Below, one piece after another: positions 59,883 to 64,000 of a stretch of DNA of 64,000 nucleotides (positions within the stretch are counted from its first letter, which is position 1; each line of letters starts with the position of its first letter). Origin of the DNA: Emmonsiellopsis sp. PD_33 (lineage: Eukaryota > Ascomycota > Eurotiomycetes > Onygenales > Ajellomycetaceae); NCBI GenBank assembly GCA_032988165.1, contig JANTQF010000025.1, forward strand, positions 124,001 through 188,000, given 5' to 3'. The notes under the pieces are model-generated. The model did no database searches, was not told the origin of the DNA, and saw only the letters and a program-made list of their open reading frames with translations. The position numbers and the translations under genes are program-made.

Positions 59883-62800
59883 CTTCCACACAAAATCACA
59901 AGTAGAAGCTCTCAGAGTTAGATAGGAAGACCTTTGAGAAGAAAATGATAGTTTCAGTAATCCTTATATCTATCATAGTTAATCATTCTTTTAATATGAA
60001 TGCTATGGTAGACAGCAGCTGCTGTTACTACATAATAATTCACCCTTGCATGGTCAATCATTATAATCTCCCATATATCCCAATCATCCCCTAAAAGATT
60101 GAAGGCATCAGCAGTGACACTGGCAGCTTCATACAAAACATGATGAAGCTTGATGTTGATGTCAGCAGATTCCTCCAAGAGAATGCTTATACATATAAAA
60201 TCAAGAATCTCTCATATGACTTCATGTTAGATCTATCTTGGTTATCTGAACATCAAGCTCTCATTAATATGTATAACCAGTGCATTGTGTTCCCTGAAGA
60301 CATCCATGTGTTCAAAAAGGATGTTCACAAGACTGCCAACCTTCACTAGATCTCCACCAATGCCTTTAAACTCCTCTAATATCATAATCAGAAGCTCAAG
60401 TCCTAATCCCCCATCAAAATCTTCACCACTAGCATGTCTGACATAGAGAAAGCTCTCTCCTAACTCTCTAAAAAGCCAAAGACTGACCCTACAGCAGTCC
60501 TTCCCCCACACTACCATGAATTCCTTGATGTTTTTAATCATAAAGCCACTGAGAAGCTCTCACCATTCCACAGTGTGCACAACCATCACATTAAACTCAA
60601 AAAGACAGATAGCAAAGATCCCCAGCCACCCTGGGGACCCCTATACAACATGTCACACAACAAACTGCTCATACTCCACAAGACCCTTAATAACCTTCTT
60701 AATAAAGGTTTCATCTAAGTTAGTAATTCACCCACCAGTGCACCCATTCTTTTCATCAAGAAGCCTGGTAGAGGCCTCTAATTCTGCATAGATTACCATA
60801 GTCTCAACTAGCTTACAAGAAAAGACCATTATCTACTATCATTAATCAATGAGACTCTCAAATAAATCAGATAAGCCAAGTAGTTCACAAAGCTTGACAT
60901 CATCTTCACATTTTATAAGATTCAAATCACAGAAGGAGATAAATGGCTAACTACCTTTCACACAAGATATAGTTTGTTTGAATGGACAGTCACTCCCTTC
61001 AGCCTCACAAACATCTCAAGCACCTTCCAGAAGTACATCAACTGGGCCCTATAAGACTATTTAGATGAATTTACCTCTACCTATCTCAACAACATCCTCA
61101 TCTTCACTGATGGATCCCACAAACAGCATTAAGAGTATGTTCAAAAAGTCCTCACCCATCTCTACAAACACAGTCTCCCAATCAATATTGATAAATCCAC
61201 CTTCAAAATTCAAGAGACAACCTACCTCAACTTCATCATAGAGGCAGAGAAGGGAGTTCATATGGACCCTAAGAAGATTGCTGCTATCCTCAAATGGGAG
61301 GCTCCTACAATCATAAAAGGCATGCAAGGCTTCTTAGAATTTACAAATTTCTACTAATACTTCATTTAAGACTTCTCCAACATCATTCAATTACTGACTG
61401 ACCTCACATATAAAGACCAACAGTTCCAGTGGTCTAAAGAAGCAAACAAGGTATTCATACACCTTAAGAAGATATTCATCTTCACCCCAATGCTCATTGC
61501 ATTTAACCCTGACCATCTAATAGTAGTTAAAACAGACTCCTCCAGTTACATTACAGATAGCACTCTCATGCAATGAGATGATGAAGATGTCCTGCAACCC
61601 TATGCATTCATATTCAAGAAGCTCAGCCCCATTAAAGCTAACTATGAGATTTATGACAAGGAACTCCTCACCATCATCCAATGTCTAGAAGAATAGAACT
61701 CTGAACTCCACAGCATGAAAGACTTTGAGATCATCACAGATCATAAGAACCTCTAATACTTCATCATAACCTATAAACTCTCTAAACACCAGATGTACTA
61801 GGCTGAATTCCTCAGCTATTTCCATTTTATAATCCATTATCACCTCAGCACAGAGAACTCCATGGCCAACACCCTCTTCCAATATGAATAAGATATGCCT
61901 TCTAAAGACTCCAACACTCACTGGGTAAACCACAAATAGAGGTTGTTAGACCTATAGATCCTCAGAAACTTCAAAGCAACACTACATAGAGTAATACACA
62001 CCTCACCTATCACTGTGCTAATCATAACCACCCAAGTGGACCTCATGGAAGGCTCCCTCAGATCACCTCCACTCCCACTCCAGGAGCTCTGGGACACTAC
62101 TACCACCTCCAACAAGCACCTCCAGATGATGACTCAGGTTGTACAAGATAAAGCTTACTACTTCCCACTCAAACTTCAGGCCCACATTAATATAGCTAAA
62201 TGCTTCATAGATACCAACATTCAATTACACTTCCAGGGGAGGCAGTGGGTTCCTGATTCAGAACCATTACACACCCAAATCATATAAGAAACTCATAATT
62301 CTCTGATGATCAGTCACTCAGGCCACAAAGCACTCTACCAAATTTTGTCTCAAGATTTCTACTAGCCCAACATGTCTTAGAGCATCTAATAGTTCACCTA
62401 GAACTGCAACATCTGCCAATCCATCATCACCTAGCAGGACTACCATCAAGGTCTGCTCAAATCTCTCCTAATCCCTGAACATATCTAGTGCAATATCACC
62501 ATTAATTTCACAGTAGACCTTCTCATGAGCAACAGCTACAAGAATATCCTCATCATCATTAACCACCTCAGTAAGGATGTTATCCTTAAATCCTGTGTGA
62601 AGATGGACACACCCACAGTGGCTAAAGCCTTCCTCTAAAGTCTATTTTATTACCTTCATGATTTACCTCATACAATCATCTTAGACCATGAGACCCAGTT
62701 CATTAGAGCTATCTGAAGTTAAATCTACTAGCTCCTTAAGATCTTCCAGTACCTCTCAACCACCTATTACCCCAAAACTGACAGTAGCACTGAATGTATG

Positions 62801-63580
62801 ATCCAGACAACTAAGAACTACCTCTAAAAGTTCTATTTATACACCCAGAATGACTGGAATGAACTCCTCTCACATGCTAAACTCATAATTAATAGTCACA
62901 ATATTATTAGCATCAGTGTTAGCCTATTTTTCCTCTCATATAGTTATAACCTCAAAGTCCTTAATCTTACTAAATCACTCAAGTCTTCCACTTCACCCTA
63001 TAGCTCAATCCAAATCACAGACACCATCATCTCAAAACTCCAGTAAGCCTACAAGTAGGCTAAATCCTTCATGGCCAGTGTCTAGTAGAACCAACAGGAC
63101 CATACAAATACTCACTGAAATCCTACCAAACATCATAAGATGGGTGATAAGGTCTGGCTAGACCTTCAAAACATTACAACTGATCACCCATCTCACACAC
63201 TTAACTATCAATATGCCAAGTACATCATCATTGAAGTCCTGGGAAGTCACAACTACTACCTCAACATGCCACCCAGGATCTACAACATATTTCACACAAA
63301 CCTGCTCTACAAGGCCTCTACCAACCTATTTCCCTTGCAGGAGATTACCAACTAGCATCCACCTGATATCATCAGGGAAGATAATGAGATAGAATACAAG
63401 ATTGAAGCCATCCTCAATCATTACCACTACAGATGAGGATTCCAGTACCTGATGAAGTGGCTTAGATATGAAGCCCCTTCATGAGAACCAACCTCTACCC
63501 TGCAAGACATCACTGCACTCACCCAATATGAAGAGCTGTACCCACTCAATGAGACTCCACCCACACCACACTGCATTTAA
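59882..63580 (+). pseudogene. Gypsy pol remnant: protease, RT, RNase H, integrase, chromodomain
   Basis: A single reading frame runs from just after gag to a TAA at 63578, with many in-frame stops but no frameshift that I can find. The aspartic protease motif reads AMVDSSCC near 60000, where D-S/T-G is expected. Reverse transcriptase shows FIKKPGRGL and the catalytic box as YLNNILIFT at 61082, where Y-x-D-D is expected (both Asp now Asn). RNase H has KTDSSS and YDKELL. Integrase shows the HHCC pair (HSGHKAL, CNICQ), TVDLL and a DHETQF core. A chromodomain follows at about 63370-63540 (YKIEAILNHYHY, FQYLMKWLRYEAPS). The element cannot be autonomous. Confidence 0.88.
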
Positions 63581-63612
63581 TTCTTCAAACCCTCCTGCCC
63601 ACCCTCTGAATC

Positions 63613-63629
63613 CAAATAGGGGGGGATAA
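63613..63629 (+). other. Polypurine tract of the Gypsy element
   Basis: AAATAGGGGGGGATAA lies immediately before the 3' LTR, in the position and strand used for plus-strand priming in LTR retroelements. Confidence 0.8.
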
Positions 63630-63882
63630 TGTGAAGGGCTACACCCTTATACCCTATATTCATAGCTTGCTCAAACTTCACCCAATCTCCAACTACCTGA
63701 TCAGACACCTCCAACCAGGCCTTCACATGAACATTTATCCACTCCAATCTCATATAAACCTCTTCTCTTATATCATACAATCTTATGATTTCTTTTCCTT
63801 TTTCCTTTCTTTCTCTAGCAATTACAATCTTGATTCTAGCATATAGCTCACATGATCCACTTATCAGAGCGCACCCATTACA
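63630..63882 (+). repeat. 3' LTR of the Gypsy element
   Basis: 253 bp, TG...CA, followed by the ATGGG duplication at 63883-63887. See the 5' LTR entry for the comparison. Confidence 0.95.
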
Positions 63883-64000
63883 ATGGGGAGTATATATACT
63901 GATTTTAATAGAAGTTTAATATTAGAATATTGTATATTAATTAATATACTATTCAACTTAAGTTAGAATTGTACATTACCTAGATTGTAGAATTTCAAAA
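63883..64000 (-). pseudogene. Upstream part of the unknown decayed gene, right of the Gypsy insertion
   Basis: On the minus strand a short exon end (64000-63980, reading ILQS) is followed by a GTAATG donor at 63979. The intron then runs into the Gypsy insertion and resumes at 58285, ending at the ATAG acceptor at 58263. Removing the element and one duplication gives an intron of about 115 nt and keeps the frame into SSLLSDPPPDDHSN. Confidence 0.4.

Larger units (their letters stand above)
58286..63882 (+). mobile_element. Complete but inactivated Ty3/Gypsy chromovirus (5,597 bp)
   Basis: The element has two 253-bp LTRs beginning TGTGAAGGGC and ending CCCATTACA, a 5-bp ATGGG duplication, a purine-rich tract just before the 3' LTR, and gag and pol on the plus strand. 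Domain order is gag with zinc knuckle, protease, reverse transcriptase, RNase H, integrase, chromodomain, which defines a chromovirus. Pol lies in the -1 frame relative to gag. Both carry many stop codons, and essentially no CpG remains. The body sits inside an intron of an older decayed minus-strand gene, so the insertions are nested. I see no TGG-type tRNA primer-binding site after the 5' LTR (TTTTGTAATTAC). Confidence 0.95.

Noticed and set aside
1..64000. tRNA, rRNA, CRISPR arrays and bacterial-type operons
   Set aside because: No B-box-like tRNA core, rRNA segment or regularly spaced direct repeat array was seen; the genome is eukaryotic.

Overview
The window is nuclear DNA of a filamentous ascomycete. 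Genes carry short introns (about 50-130 nt) with GT-AG ends and CTAAC-like branch points. The gene set includes a PNP-NACHT-ankyrin NLR, Zn2Cys6 and Fungal_trans_2 regulators and a chromoviral Gypsy element. Protein types and the sharp split into a GC-balanced gene-rich part and an AT-rich, CpG-poor repeat part fit Eurotiomycetes, most likely Onygenales (Ajellomycetaceae-like). That placement is inference.

Positions 1-36,800 are dense housekeeping territory. In order: the 5' end of an unknown minus-strand gene; utp13 (90S pre-ribosome); spp2 (spliceosome); vid21/EAF1 (NuA4 scaffold); mak11 (60S assembly); gcd11 (eIF2 gamma); a large minus-strand NLR (1,198 aa, near-identical ankyrin units); mitochondrial bL34; an unknown 209-aa protein with a basic tail; ste24 (CAAX protease); an M16C peptidase of the yeast YOL098C type; a 58-aa ORF; dsl1/ZW10 (ER tether with COPI-binding-type acidic Trp loop); ytm1 (PeBoW complex); mitochondrial uS13 (start codon alone on exon 1, one GC-AG intron); and an ER cyclophilin B ending in HEDL with a candidate alternative last exon. 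Ribosome biogenesis (utp13, mak11, ytm1) and translation (gcd11, two mitoribosomal proteins) dominate. No co-regulated cluster is apparent here.

Positions 36,800-42,799 are a 6-kb stretch of ordinary composition without a gene I can support. At 42,800-50,216 there are three accessory genes: a Fungal_trans_2 regulator lacking a zinc cluster, a Zn2Cys6 regulator, and a dihydrodipicolinate-synthase-family aldolase whose upstream DNA has repeated and palindromic TTAGCG elements. Regulator plus enzyme next to a repeat block looks like a small catabolic locus (inference).

From about 50,840 to the end the DNA is AT-rich and repeat-derived. It holds a decayed hAT transposase (minus strand, 54,594-51,890) and a decayed, intron-bearing, unrecognised gene (minus strand, from beyond 64,000 to 55,217). 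A complete Ty3/Gypsy chromovirus (58,286-63,882; 253-bp LTRs, 5-bp ATGGG duplication) lies nested in an intron of that gene. The Gypsy pol keeps a single frame for 3.7 kb but is full of stops, and its LTRs differ only by transitions, a RIP or cytosine-deamination signature. Several introns of the two decayed minus-strand genes share sequence, including an AACTTAAGTT palindrome. This is the least explained signal in the window.
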